From assembly GCF_001904635.1 (NCBI RefSeq), contig NZ_MRCB01000013.1, forward strand, positions 1 through 64,000: a stretch of 64,000 bases of DNA, written 5' to 3'. This DNA is from Hydrococcus rivularis NIES-593 (GTDB lineage Bacteria > Cyanobacteriota > Cyanobacteriia > Cyanobacteriales > Microcystaceae). Positions within the stretch are counted from its first letter, which is position 1. Each line of letters opens with the position of its first letter. A program made the translations under genes and the position numbers. The notes under the pieces are model-generated. The model was given only the letters and a program-made list of their open reading frames with translations, did no database searches and had not been told where the DNA came from. This document shows, one piece after another, positions 1 to 6,912 of the stretch.

Positions 1-1
1 C

Positions 2-55
2 GGCGAAGATACTGGTCGGGTCGCTGACTGGGACAATAGTTCGATGCCAGGTTAA
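2..55 (+). CDS. C-terminal end of an unidentified gene (partial)
   Basis: The first bases are an open frame ending DWDNSSMPG and a TAA at 53-55. A strong hairpin follows at once, as expected for the 3' end of a gene that starts before the window. Only 17 residues are visible, so no family can be named. It converges on the DUF190 gene. Confidence 0.3.
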   Translation, partial: GEDTGRVADWDNSSMPG

Positions 56-60
56 ATTTT

Positions 61-104
61 AAAATTAGAGCTTTTCCTTGTTCATGGGAAAAGCTCTAAT
101 TTTT
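61..104. terminator. Bidirectional intrinsic terminator
   Basis: A 17-bp inverted repeat (AAAATTAGAGCTTTTCC and its complement) surrounds an 8-nt loop. It ends in T runs on both strands. It lies between the partial gene on + and the DUF190 gene on -, so it can serve both convergent transcripts. Confidence 0.8.
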
Positions 105-106
105 TG

Positions 107-475
107 TCACGTTTTAGTATAGTTCTCGTTATGATCGCTAGAGACAGGCGCATGGTGAGGCACGCTAACTGTTTCTTGAACGACAATTCCTCCCATAACC
201 ATTTCTTGTACTAGGGGAAGGAAGGCAGCGATCGCGTCTGCGGTATCGATAATTGTTATTACCATTGGCAAATCTGAGGAAAGTTCTAGAATTCTGGCAG
301 TATGAATACTGTGATGGTTCCGCTTTCCATAACCAACTACTCCTCTAGTGACGGTCGCTCCCGCGAGTCCTCTCTGCTGTGCTTTTTCAACTAAAGCAAG
401 ATATACGGGTTTTCCATGCCACCGATCTGACTCGCCTACATAAATTGTCAGCCGTTCTAAAGTCTTCATTGTCAC
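107..475 (-). CDS. DUF190 family protein, partner of CrcB
   Basis: This 122-aa cytoplasmic protein has the DUF190 pattern: an N-terminal LTIYVGESDRWHGKPVY segment, a G-ATVTRGVVGYG segment, then HHSIHTARILELSSDLPMVI. DUF190 proteins have a PII-like fold and often sit beside crcB. It lies 172 bp downstream of crcB on the same strand, so the pair is probably one transcript. A regulatory or accessory role in fluoride resistance is inferred from context. The catalytic or binding function of the family is unknown to me. Confidence 0.85.
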   Translation of the reverse strand: MTMKTLERLTIYVGESDRWHGKPVYLALVEKAQQRGLAGATVTRGVVGYGKRNHHSIHTARILELSSDLPMVITIIDTADAIAAFLPLVQEMVMGGIVVQETVSVPHHAPVSSDHNENYTKT

Positions 476-647
476 TTTCTCATTAAATTGCTTTTGAATT
501 CGCGTCGCACAATTTCAGATCGACAAAGTCACACAGTTTTTTGATTTTTGTCTGTAATAAAAACATCTATCTATTTCAATTATGGAGAAAAAAAACGAGA
601 AAGATTGTTGGGAATTTACAGAGATTAATTAAGTTGCTTCCAAACGC

Positions 648-1103
648 TTATGGGAGCTTTCTGGCTAAAAAGCTGCCGATTTCCAGACTCAAAAACCCTA
701 AAACAGCACTTCCTAACCAGTAAAATAGGGCTAGCCCTTTATTTCCTGACTGTAAGAGGACAGAAGTATCCAAAGCGTAGGTAGAGAATGTGGTGTAAGA
801 TCCCAAAAAGCCTACAGCAATTAACAGGCGCAGGTCTGGGGAAGTGATAGTTCGCTCTAGGGTTAGGGTGACAAAAAAGCCCATCACTAAAGCACCCGTA
901 ATGTTAATAACAAACGTGCCAAAGGGAAAACTTGTTCCTAAAGTGCGAGCCAAGAATAGGGTTAGGTAGTAGCGACTTAAAGCACCAGGAATAGAGCCAA
1001 GACTGATTGCAAAAGAAGCACGAATCACTGGATCGGATGGAAATACTAGACCCAGCGTTTTACTCAACCCACCTAGCAACGTGTGAAATAAACTAGCTAG
1101 CAT
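648..1103 (-). CDS. crcB: Fluoride ion channel/transporter CrcB
   Basis: The 151-aa membrane protein carries the Fluc/CrcB signatures in order: [11 protein letters not shown] near residue 37, [11 protein letters not shown] near 61, and [13 protein letters not shown] near 98. Four hydrophobic segments are visible. CrcB dimers export fluoride across the cytoplasmic membrane. The first 25 residues are an extension before the usual start of the fold. It is followed by DUF190 and diverges from recF. I saw no fluoride-riboswitch core between the gene and its presumed promoter (ATTATA at 1163-1168, reading TATAAT on the minus strand). Confidence 0.9.
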   Translation of the reverse strand: MLASLFHTLLGGLSKTLGLVFPSDPVIRASFAISLGSIPGALSRYYLTLFLARTLGTSFPFGTFVINITGALVMGFFVTLTLERTITSPDLRLLIAVGFLGSYTTFSTYALDTSVLLQSGNKGLALFYWLGSAVLGFLSLEIGSFLARKLP

Positions 1104-1162
1104 TCATAACTCCTGGAATTGAGGCAAGGTTTTGAGCCATATCTATCTAAAATAAAATCTAG

Positions 1163-1168
1163 ATTATA
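1163..1168 (-). promoter_or_regulatory. Candidate -10 box for crcB-DUF190
   Basis: The minus strand reads TATAAT here, 60 bp upstream of the crcB start. No good -35 box was recognised, so this is a sequence match only. Confidence 0.35.
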
Positions 1169-1201
1169 CGCGATCGACAAATCTTAACTTATTATTCCTT
1201 A

Positions 1202-2365
1202 ATGTATTTAAAAAGCTTACACCTGCGCGCATTCCGAAACTATGCAGACCAGCAGGTAGAATTTAACGCCCAAAAGACGATTTTGGTGGGAAATAATGCT
1301 CAGGGAAAGTCTAACCTACTCGAAGCAGTAGAATTGCTGTCAACTTTAAAAAGCCACCGAGCTAGTCGCGATCGCGATTTGATTTTAGAAGGCGCTGGGG
1401 TAGGTCAAATTCTGGCTACTCTAGAACGCAATTATGGACAGTCCGAACTAGCAATCACATTGCGTTCTTCGGGACGGCGTACCTTAGCACGCGATGGAGA
1501 ACCTTTACGCCGCCAGCTCGATTTTTTAGGCGTTCTCAACGCAGTTCGGTTTTCTAGTTTAGATTTAGAGTTGGTACGAGGCGCCCCAGAATGCCGTCGC
1601 AATTGGTTAGATGCCCTTCTTGTTCAATTAGAGCCGATTTATGCTCATATTTTGCATCAGTATTACCAAGTTCTCAGGCAGCGAAATGCGCTTTTAAAAG
1701 ACATTCGACAAAAAGAAACTGCCGCGCAAACGCAAGAGTCTCAAATAGCCAAAATCGACCGCGATTTTTCGCAATTGGATCTGTGGGATAAGCAATTGGC
1801 GGAGATAGGTTCGCGGGTGACGCGGCGACGCGCTAGAGTGCTAGAAAGACTTGCTCCTCTCGCTCAAGCTTGGCACAATAATATTAGTGGTAAAACCGAA
1901 ATTTTAGAGATTAAATACGTCCCCAATATTATTTGCATGGGTAACGATGCAGCAAGCGTGCAACAAGCTTTTCTAGAAAAGATCGAACAGCGTCGAATTG
2001 CAGAACAGCAGTTGGGGACGACAGTAGTAGGTCCCCATCGGGATGAAGTGGAGTTGATAATTAATCAAACGCCAGCGAAATCTTATGGTTCTCAAGGACA
2101 ACAACGAACTTTAGTACTTGCCTTGAAACTAGCAGAGTTAAAACTGATTGAGGAAGTAATCGGAGAATCGCCTTTGTTACTTTTGGATGACGTTTTAGCA
2201 GAACTCGATCCCAATCGTCAAAATCAATTGCTCGATGCGATTCAAGGTCGTTTCCAGACTCTGATTACTACAACTCATCTCAATTCTTTTGATGCTCAGT
2301 GGCTCAAGTCTTCTCAAATCTTTTCAGTTAAAACAGGAAAGATTATGAACTCAGTTTTTTCTTAA
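1202..2365 (+). CDS. recF: DNA replication and repair protein RecF
   Basis: This 387-aa SMC-like ATPase loads RecA onto gapped DNA with RecO and RecR. The N-terminus MYLKSLHLRAFRNY is the usual RecF start. Walker A is GNNAQGKS at residues 30-37. Near the C-terminus are the signature segment YGSQGQQRTLVLALKLAEL and Walker B LLLLDDVLAELD. Length matches the family. It is divergent from crcB. Its last 23 bases overlap, on the opposite strand, a likely 44-codon membrane-peptide gene. Confidence 0.95.
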   Translation: MYLKSLHLRAFRNYADQQVEFNAQKTILVGNNAQGKSNLLEAVELLSTLKSHRASRDRDLILEGAGVGQILATLERNYGQSELAITLRSSGRRTLARDGEPLRRQLDFLGVLNAVRFSSLDLELVRGAPECRRNWLDALLVQLEPIYAHILHQYYQVLRQRNALLKDIRQKETAAQTQESQIAKIDRDFSQLDLWDKQLAEIGSRVTRRRARVLERLAPLAQAWHNNISGKTEILEIKYVPNIICMGNDAASVQQAFLEKIEQRRIAEQQLGTTVVGPHRDEVELIINQTPAKSYGSQGQQRTLVLALKLAELKLIEEVIGESPLLLLDDVLAELDPNRQNQLLDAIQGRFQTLITTTHLNSFDAQWLKSSQIFSVKTGKIMNSVFS

Positions 2366-2477
2366 CATAAATTGGACTTAAAGATAATAAAAATGCTAGA
2401 AAGGCTAAAGCTATAAAAAAAAGAAATGCGATCGCTGCCTTATAATACTTAATTTCCACTAACCCCCAATCAACCAT
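2343..2477 (-). CDS. Small single-span membrane protein
   Basis: A 44-codon frame on the minus strand starts MVDWGLVEIKYYKAAIAF, continues with an uninterrupted hydrophobic stretch to about residue 35, and ends with a lysine-rich tail (YVKKKLSS). The residue pattern (acidic and aromatic N-terminus, one helix, positive C-terminus) looks like a real membrane peptide. Many photosynthetic membrane subunits are this size, but I do not recognise this one. The 3' end overlaps recF by 23 bp in antisense. No clear Shine-Dalgarno site is visible. Confidence 0.5.
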   Translation of the reverse strand: MVDWGLVEIKYYKAAIAFLFFIALAFLAFLLSLSPIYVKKKLSS

Positions 2478-2689
2478 AGATTAGCGTTTTTGAAATAAAA
2501 CCGATAAAGATGGCAAAAGTGTAATGGAAAATGTTGACACGATCGACTGGCTGAAATGGCAAAAATACTATACAATCACCAGAGCGAATAGCTATGTAGT
2601 TTAAAGTGGCATCAAAAGAAAAATTCGCGAACGGGAAATCATTAGACCTTTTGCATAAATCAAAAAATTTGATTCAAATGCTTCTTAAA

Positions 2690-2770
2690 AGGGAAAGGTT
2701 AAAGGGAAAATTAACCCCTTCCCCTTTTCCCTTTCCCCCTTCCCCGACTTCTGCAAGAAGTCTATTAATT
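2690..2770. repeat. Polypyrimidine repeat with GACTTCT palindrome
   Basis: The stretch alternates CCCTTTTCCC-type blocks and ends in a short palindrome (GACTTCT-GCA-AGAAGTC). A similar arrangement (GACTTCTTGC followed by G/A-rich blocks) occurs at 41788-41870. It is probably a dispersed intergenic repeat. It happens to be open in the frame of the next gene. Confidence 0.4.
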
Positions 2771-2779
2771 AAGCGTTTC

Positions 2780-4204
2780 TTGAGTACTCTGATGACAGTG
2801 CCCATTGCTAGTAGTAGCTGCTGGTTGGCTCGACCCCTTCACGCCCAAATAACCGCATACTGTCAATTTTCTGCCGACGCGATCGCTCAAAAGGAATCTC
2901 TCCTCGCCTCCTCGCTCAAAGGCAGTGCCAATGCCCAAAAAGAGTACCAAGCGATCGTGCAAAAACACGCCGATTGGTTGCGTCAGTGTCGCGCCAACAC
3001 TTGGCCCCAAGAACAGGCAATTTGGTTGCGTCTCTATCCCTGCGACGTGCGTCCCGGCGCGATCGATGCCATTTTAGACCGGATCGTCAACCGAGGCTAT
3101 AACGCCGTTTATGTAGAAACCTTTGGCGACAGTCAAGTCTTGCTGCCTCCTGCTAACAATCCGACTTCTTGGGATCCCGTAGTCAAAGCACGCGGCGCAG
3201 AAAATGTCGATTTGTTGGCACAAACGATTGAAAAAGGGCGAGCAAGGGGGCTAAAAGTTTATGCTTGGTTGTTTACAATGAATTTTGGGTATGTTTACGC
3301 CCAGCGTCGCGATCGCCAAAACGTCCTTGCCCGCAACGGTCAAGGAGAAACTAGCATCGCCGTAGTAGACGACCAATCGCAAGCCTTCATCGATCCCTAT
3401 CATCCGCAAGCACAAGAAGACTACGCGCGGGTTCTTGTCGAAATTCTCAAAAGACGACCCGATGGCGTTTTATTCGATTACGTGCGCTATCCGCGCGGAA
3501 CGGGAGAGCGATCGGCGGCTGACGATGTAAAGGACTTGTGGATTTTCGGAGAAGCTTCTCGGCAAGCCCTCTACAATCGAGCACAAAACAATAAAGGTCG
3601 CGCTTTAATCGAGCGCTATTTAGATCGGGGCAGGATCTCTGCCGCCGATGTCGCCGCTGTCAATAAAATGTATCCCGATGAAGGCGCTCCTTCATGGCAA
3701 GGGCGCACCTCGTCTTCTGAGAGCGTCCAGCAATTAAATTGGGATTTGTGGCAGCTCAGCGTCGCTCATGCCGCTCAAGGCGTACTTGATTTTGTTTCCC
3801 TTGCTGCCTACTACGTCGAACGCCAAGGGATTCCGGCTGGAGCCGTCTTTTTCCCAGAAGCCAACCAAGTCGTCGGTCGAGGAGGATATGACTCTCGCTT
3901 GCAGGCGTGGGACAAATTTCCCGCATCTATGGAGTGGCACCCCATGTCCTATGCGATTTGCGGTAATGCCAATTGTATTGTCGAGCAAGTGAAACGAGTG
4001 CGGAGTATGGCTCCTTCTCAAACTCTAGTCGCTCCGGTGCTGGCAGGTTTCTGGGGGAGAAGCTACAATAACCGTCCTTCCCTGGAGGAGCAAATGCAAG
4101 GAATCCGTGCCGCATTGCCGCAAGTAAATTCCGTCAGTCATTTTGCCTTTCCCTCGATAGAGCCTGAATTCGATCGCGAACGCCGATTCTGTAAGTTGCA
4201 GTAA
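2780..4204 (+). CDS. Secreted family-10-like glycosidase (GHL10-type TIM barrel)
   Basis: The protein resembles GHL10 glycoside hydrolases: LRLYPCDVRPGAIDAILD opens the barrel, then GYNAVYVETFGDSQVLLP, GLKVYAWLFTMNFGY, FIDPYHPQAQEDYARVLVEI and PDGVLFDYVRYPRG. Such proteins probably act on an extracellular or wall polysaccharide, but the substrate is unknown. A signal-like segment (KRFLSTLMTVPIASSSCWLARPLHAQ) precedes the mature part. The frame is open back to a GTG at 2606, but that extension translates an intergenic repeat. I therefore favour the TTG at 2780 or the ATG at 2792. It converges on the hydrolase at 4219. Confidence 0.75.
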   Translation: MSTLMTVPIASSSCWLARPLHAQITAYCQFSADAIAQKESLLASSLKGSANAQKEYQAIVQKHADWLRQCRANTWPQEQAIWLRLYPCDVRPGAIDAILDRIVNRGYNAVYVETFGDSQVLLPPANNPTSWDPVVKARGAENVDLLAQTIEKGRARGLKVYAWLFTMNFGYVYAQRRDRQNVLARNGQGETSIAVVDDQSQAFIDPYHPQAQEDYARVLVEILKRRPDGVLFDYVRYPRGTGERSAADDVKDLWIFGEASRQALYNRAQNNKGRALIERYLDRGRISAADVAAVNKMYPDEGAPSWQGRTSSSESVQQLNWDLWQLSVAHAAQGVLDFVSLAAYYVERQGIPAGAVFFPEANQVVGRGGYDSRLQAWDKFPASMEWHPMSYAICGNANCIVEQVKRVRSMAPSQTLVAPVLAGFWGRSYNNRPSLEEQMQGIRAALPQVNSVSHFAFPSIEPEFDRERRFCKLQ

Positions 4205-4218
4205 ATTTCCCACTCACC

Positions 4219-5121
4219 CTAAACAAAACTCAGGATCGCTTGAGCAACGCTGGCTGCATTTTCTTCATGAATGCCTAAAGTACCGGGGAGCCGAACCGTC
4301 CGAATCTTGGAGAGACGCGCGATCGCTTCCATGTCTCCTTTCGAGACGGGGGGCGCTTGTTCTGCCAGAATTAGCAAAATGGGAATGGATAGCGATTGGA
4401 TATCAGCTAGGAACTCCGAGCGAGTTTCAACCGGATCGATCGCCCCGGTAACAAACGCTGCCGGAGCAAATCGAGCGCCCGGTTGTTGAGTAATTTCTCG
4501 TTTCTCGGCGATGAATTCCGGGGTGAGGCGAGTGGAATCGACATAAACGTGCCGACTGTACATGAAACGGAGAAATGATGGGGTCGTGTTGAGTTGGTAG
4601 AGAATTTCTCCCAGAATTGGCGATCGCACTAATTGTCTGACCCCTCCCGCGATCGCCTTGGGGACTCCCATCGCCCGCAAAGGACCTCGCCAAGTCGGAG
4701 CTACTAAAATCAATTTGGATACGGTTTCCGGGCGTTCTTTTGCCAGTTGTAAGGCGTAGCCCGCTGCATGACCTGCCGAGACGACGATAACGGGCGTGCT
4801 GAAGACGGAGCGTACAAAATCTTGTAGCAATTTGTGGTAAAGGCTTGGTTGATAATCTAAAGGTGGACGATCCGATTGACCGAATCCCAACCAATCGAGG
4901 GCGACAACTTGAAACTGAGAAGCCAGCGATCGCGCAATTTCTCCCATTTCCGTGCGCGTGGAAACCGTGCTAAAGGCAGGAAGTAGCAGGACTGGCATTC
5001 CCTGACCGAGAGTTTCATAAACAACCGTTACTGGCTGTCCTTGCCAGTTCCACGAATATTGCTCAACCGTACCGCCGATAGCATTAGCGGATGTAGGGGA
5101 AGATTTTGATAAGGCTGTCAT
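4219..5121 (-). CDS. Alpha/beta-hydrolase-fold protein lacking the nucleophile serine
   Basis: The 300-aa sequence has the fold landmarks: VLLLPAFST (oxyanion-hole strand), VVALDWLGFGQSDRP, a nucleophile-elbow region, and LPGTLGIHEENA for the catalytic His loop. At the elbow, the usual G-x-S-x-G reads GHAAG (residues 117-121), so alanine replaces the nucleophilic serine. The acid position (LAEQAPP) is also atypical. It may be a non-catalytic member, or use unusual chemistry. An upstream GTG at 5160 is possible, but the ATG at 5121 gives the more usual N-terminus. The start of the family domain is near residue 30. Confidence 0.8.
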   Translation of the reverse strand: MTALSKSSPTSANAIGGTVEQYSWNWQGQPVTVVYETLGQGMPVLLLPAFSTVSTRTEMGEIARSLASQFQVVALDWLGFGQSDRPPLDYQPSLYHKLLQDFVRSVFSTPVIVVSAGHAAGYALQLAKERPETVSKLILVAPTWRGPLRAMGVPKAIAGGVRQLVRSPILGEILYQLNTTPSFLRFMYSRHVYVDSTRLTPEFIAEKREITQQPGARFAPAAFVTGAIDPVETRSEFLADIQSLSIPILLILAEQAPPVSKGDMEAIARLSKIRTVRLPGTLGIHEENAASVAQAILSFV

Positions 5122-5197
5122 AATTGATTCGTTGTGGATAATAGCGTCGCTAATAGTCACTCTACATCCGATTGTAGGAGACTAAATTCCCGATCCT

Positions 5198-5311
5198 ATA
5201 TCATTTTTCATTCATTAATGACAGAGCTAGTCGATCGCCCTCACCCCCAATCCCTCTCCCTATTTGGGAGAGGGGAGAAGAATGTATATCCTGACTAATG
5301 AAAATTGCTAT
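5198..5311. repeat. MITE-like repeat A, copy 1 (ATACCA-ended family)
   Basis: This 114-bp segment aligns over its whole length with 36441-36555. Shared blocks are ATTAATGACA, TAGTCGATCGCCCTCACCCCCAA, a CTCTCCC/GGGAGAG palindrome with GAGAAGAATGT, and a GAAAATTG-TATTATC end. Its ends are imperfect inverted repeats (ATATCATTTTTC and GAAAATTGCTAT). The rest of the 5161-5502 gap is AT-rich, and no gene was seen there. Confidence 0.65.
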
Positions 5312-5502
5312 TATCTATCTAAAGATATGTAACTGATTGAAACTTTTATTCTTTTTTTATCAATTTTTTTTCTTAATTCTAGTTAGTAATCTAAAAAAAA
5401 ATTAAAATTTCATTAAAGATCTTTGATTTGTCAAAATGAATTCATTTACCAAATTGAAGATTCTCTTATTCTTAAAGAAGAAGACAACATTAGGACAGAA
5501 CA

Positions 5503-5724
5503 ATGTCTAAAAAAAATGTCGTAGCCCTTCTCGAAGCAGGCGGACAAGACAAAAATATACAAGCCAAATATGATGCCATCAAAACTAAGGAGGAATTTGT
5601 AGCACAAGCAGTAGCCGATGGTTTTGTGTTTACCGTTGAAGAACTCGATGCCATTTTGAAAGAAACTGGCGATTCATTCGAGCGGACGGGAAATCCAGCC
5701 AAACGGGATATTTGGTGGAAATAA
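5503..5724 (+). CDS. Nif11 domain peptide
   Basis: The 73-aa protein starts MSKKNVVALLEAGGQDKNIQ, has the two-helix Nif11 core with FVAQAVADGFVFTVEELDAIL, and ends GNPAKRDIWWK, which is seen in stand-alone Nif11 proteins. In other genes this domain is the leader of RiPP precursors (nitrile-hydratase-like and Nif11 leader peptides). Here no double-glycine cleavage site or cysteine- or serine-rich core follows, and no modifying enzyme lies next to it. It is a single gene with a long AT-rich upstream region. Its role is unknown. Confidence 0.8.
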   Translation: MSKKNVVALLEAGGQDKNIQAKYDAIKTKEEFVAQAVADGFVFTVEELDAILKETGDSFERTGNPAKRDIWWK

Positions 5725-5749
5725 ACTTAATCTTTTATTGTATTAGAGA

Positions 5750-5820
5750 AACGTTTCGGGTTTGTAGCGGCAAAGAAGACTCTTAGAGAGTTCTAGCTCG
5801 GCTATAAACCCGATTTCGTT
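5750..5820. repeat. Inverted repeat downstream of the Nif11 gene
   Basis: The arms AACGTTTCGGGTTTGTAGC (5750-5768) and GCTATAAACCCGATTTCGTT (5801-5820) pair with few mismatches. The 32-bp spacer holds a second palindrome (ACTCT-TAG-AGAGT). It may be a terminator or a tiny MITE-like element. No flanking duplication was found. Confidence 0.5.
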
Positions 5821-5980
5821 ATTGTTAACGCGATCGCAGTTTTGTCTGATTTGTTCTATTTACCGCAAGGCAAGCAAGAGAGAGGAAGCATCGAGCATTT
5901 CCCAAATTTTGCCACGAAAGCAACGAGTGTGAGTTTAGACTAGGATAGATAAGATCTGAGCAACACTTGAGGTTGACATT

Positions 5981-6838
5981 GTGGTATCGGCAATTCCTGA
6001 AACTCAAACCCAGGCATCTACTTGGCAGTGGCAAAATTGGAACGGTTTGCCTTATCTAACCTGTAGTTTATTGCAAGACTGGCAGCATGGATTTTTTACC
6101 CAACAATTTTATCCCAATGGGCCAGAAACATTAGCAAAAATCTTAAACCCCGATGCCAAAGTATATCGAGTCAAGCAAGTTCACGGAAACCGGGTGTTAA
6201 CAGCCGGAGAAATCGAACAGGAAATTCGGCAACAAAAATTAGAAGCTCCAGAAAATAGATTTCCTCCTGCCGATGGAATCTTAAGCGATCGCCTCCAGCA
6301 AGCCATTTGGGTGGCGAGCGCAGACTGTACGCCAGTGCTTATTGGCGACGGACAGACGGGTATGGTATCGGCAATTCATGCGGGTTGGCGGGGAACGGCG
6401 CAGCGGATCGTGCCAGAAGCGATCGCTCGTTTTGTCGAATATGGAAGCGCTCTAGAAAACCTCCGCATTGCTCTCGGACCAGCGATCGCGGGTGTGGTTT
6501 ACCAAGTCTCAGAACAGGTTGGCGCTGAGGTGGGAGCGAGTTTGATTTCAAAAGAGCTTGCCGATCCCCCAGATGCAATTTTAGCGGCTCTCAAGAGCCT
6601 TCCCGATCCGCCTATCCTCGACGATCCCCATCCAGGACGAGTGCGTTTAGACGTGCGCAGAGTCAATTATCTTCAGCTAATCGAACTGGGTATTCGTCCC
6701 GAACAAATCGCGATCGCGCCTCAGTGCACTTATCAGCACCCAGAATATTTCTTTTCCTATCGTCGCACCAAAGCGAAGAAAGTTCAATGGTCGGGAATTG
6801 TCAGTAATACCAATTCTCTCAAATCCGGCAACAGATAG
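5981..6838 (+). CDS. pgeF: Peptidoglycan editing factor PgeF (YfiH/LACC1 family)
   Basis: The 285-aa protein has the three metal-ligand motifs of this family: VKQVHGNRV (His68), SADCTPVLI (Cys116) and AIHAGWRGT (His133). A GPAIAGVVYQV segment and the C-terminal CTYQHPEYFFSYRR follow. PgeF proteins are cytoplasmic purine nucleoside or UDP-MurNAc-linked enzymes. In E. coli, loss alters the peptide in peptidoglycan. The start is GTG. No partner gene is adjacent. Confidence 0.88.
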   Translation: MVSAIPETQTQASTWQWQNWNGLPYLTCSLLQDWQHGFFTQQFYPNGPETLAKILNPDAKVYRVKQVHGNRVLTAGEIEQEIRQQKLEAPENRFPPADGILSDRLQQAIWVASADCTPVLIGDGQTGMVSAIHAGWRGTAQRIVPEAIARFVEYGSALENLRIALGPAIAGVVYQVSEQVGAEVGASLISKELADPPDAILAALKSLPDPPILDDPHPGRVRLDVRRVNYLQLIELGIRPEQIAIAPQCTYQHPEYFFSYRRTKAKKVQWSGIVSNTNSLKSGNR

Positions 6839-6912
6839 GTAATGGATGGAATGATAAATTTGGTTAATTTTCTCTAGCTAGTTGGGTGGGGCATTGCCCA
6901 CCCATGCGGTTT

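Noticed and set aside
1104-1201. Fluoride riboswitch upstream of crcB
   Set aside because: The 98 bp were read on the minus strand. The conserved GGNGAUGG...ACCGCC core is not there.
2606-2779. N-terminal extension of the glycosidase-like protein
   Set aside because: It translates a polypyrimidine repeat (PSPFPFPPSPTS) and precedes the signal peptide.
5231-5285. Simple low-complexity artefact
   Set aside because: The same 115-bp unit with defined ends occurs elsewhere in the window, so it was kept as a repeat element.
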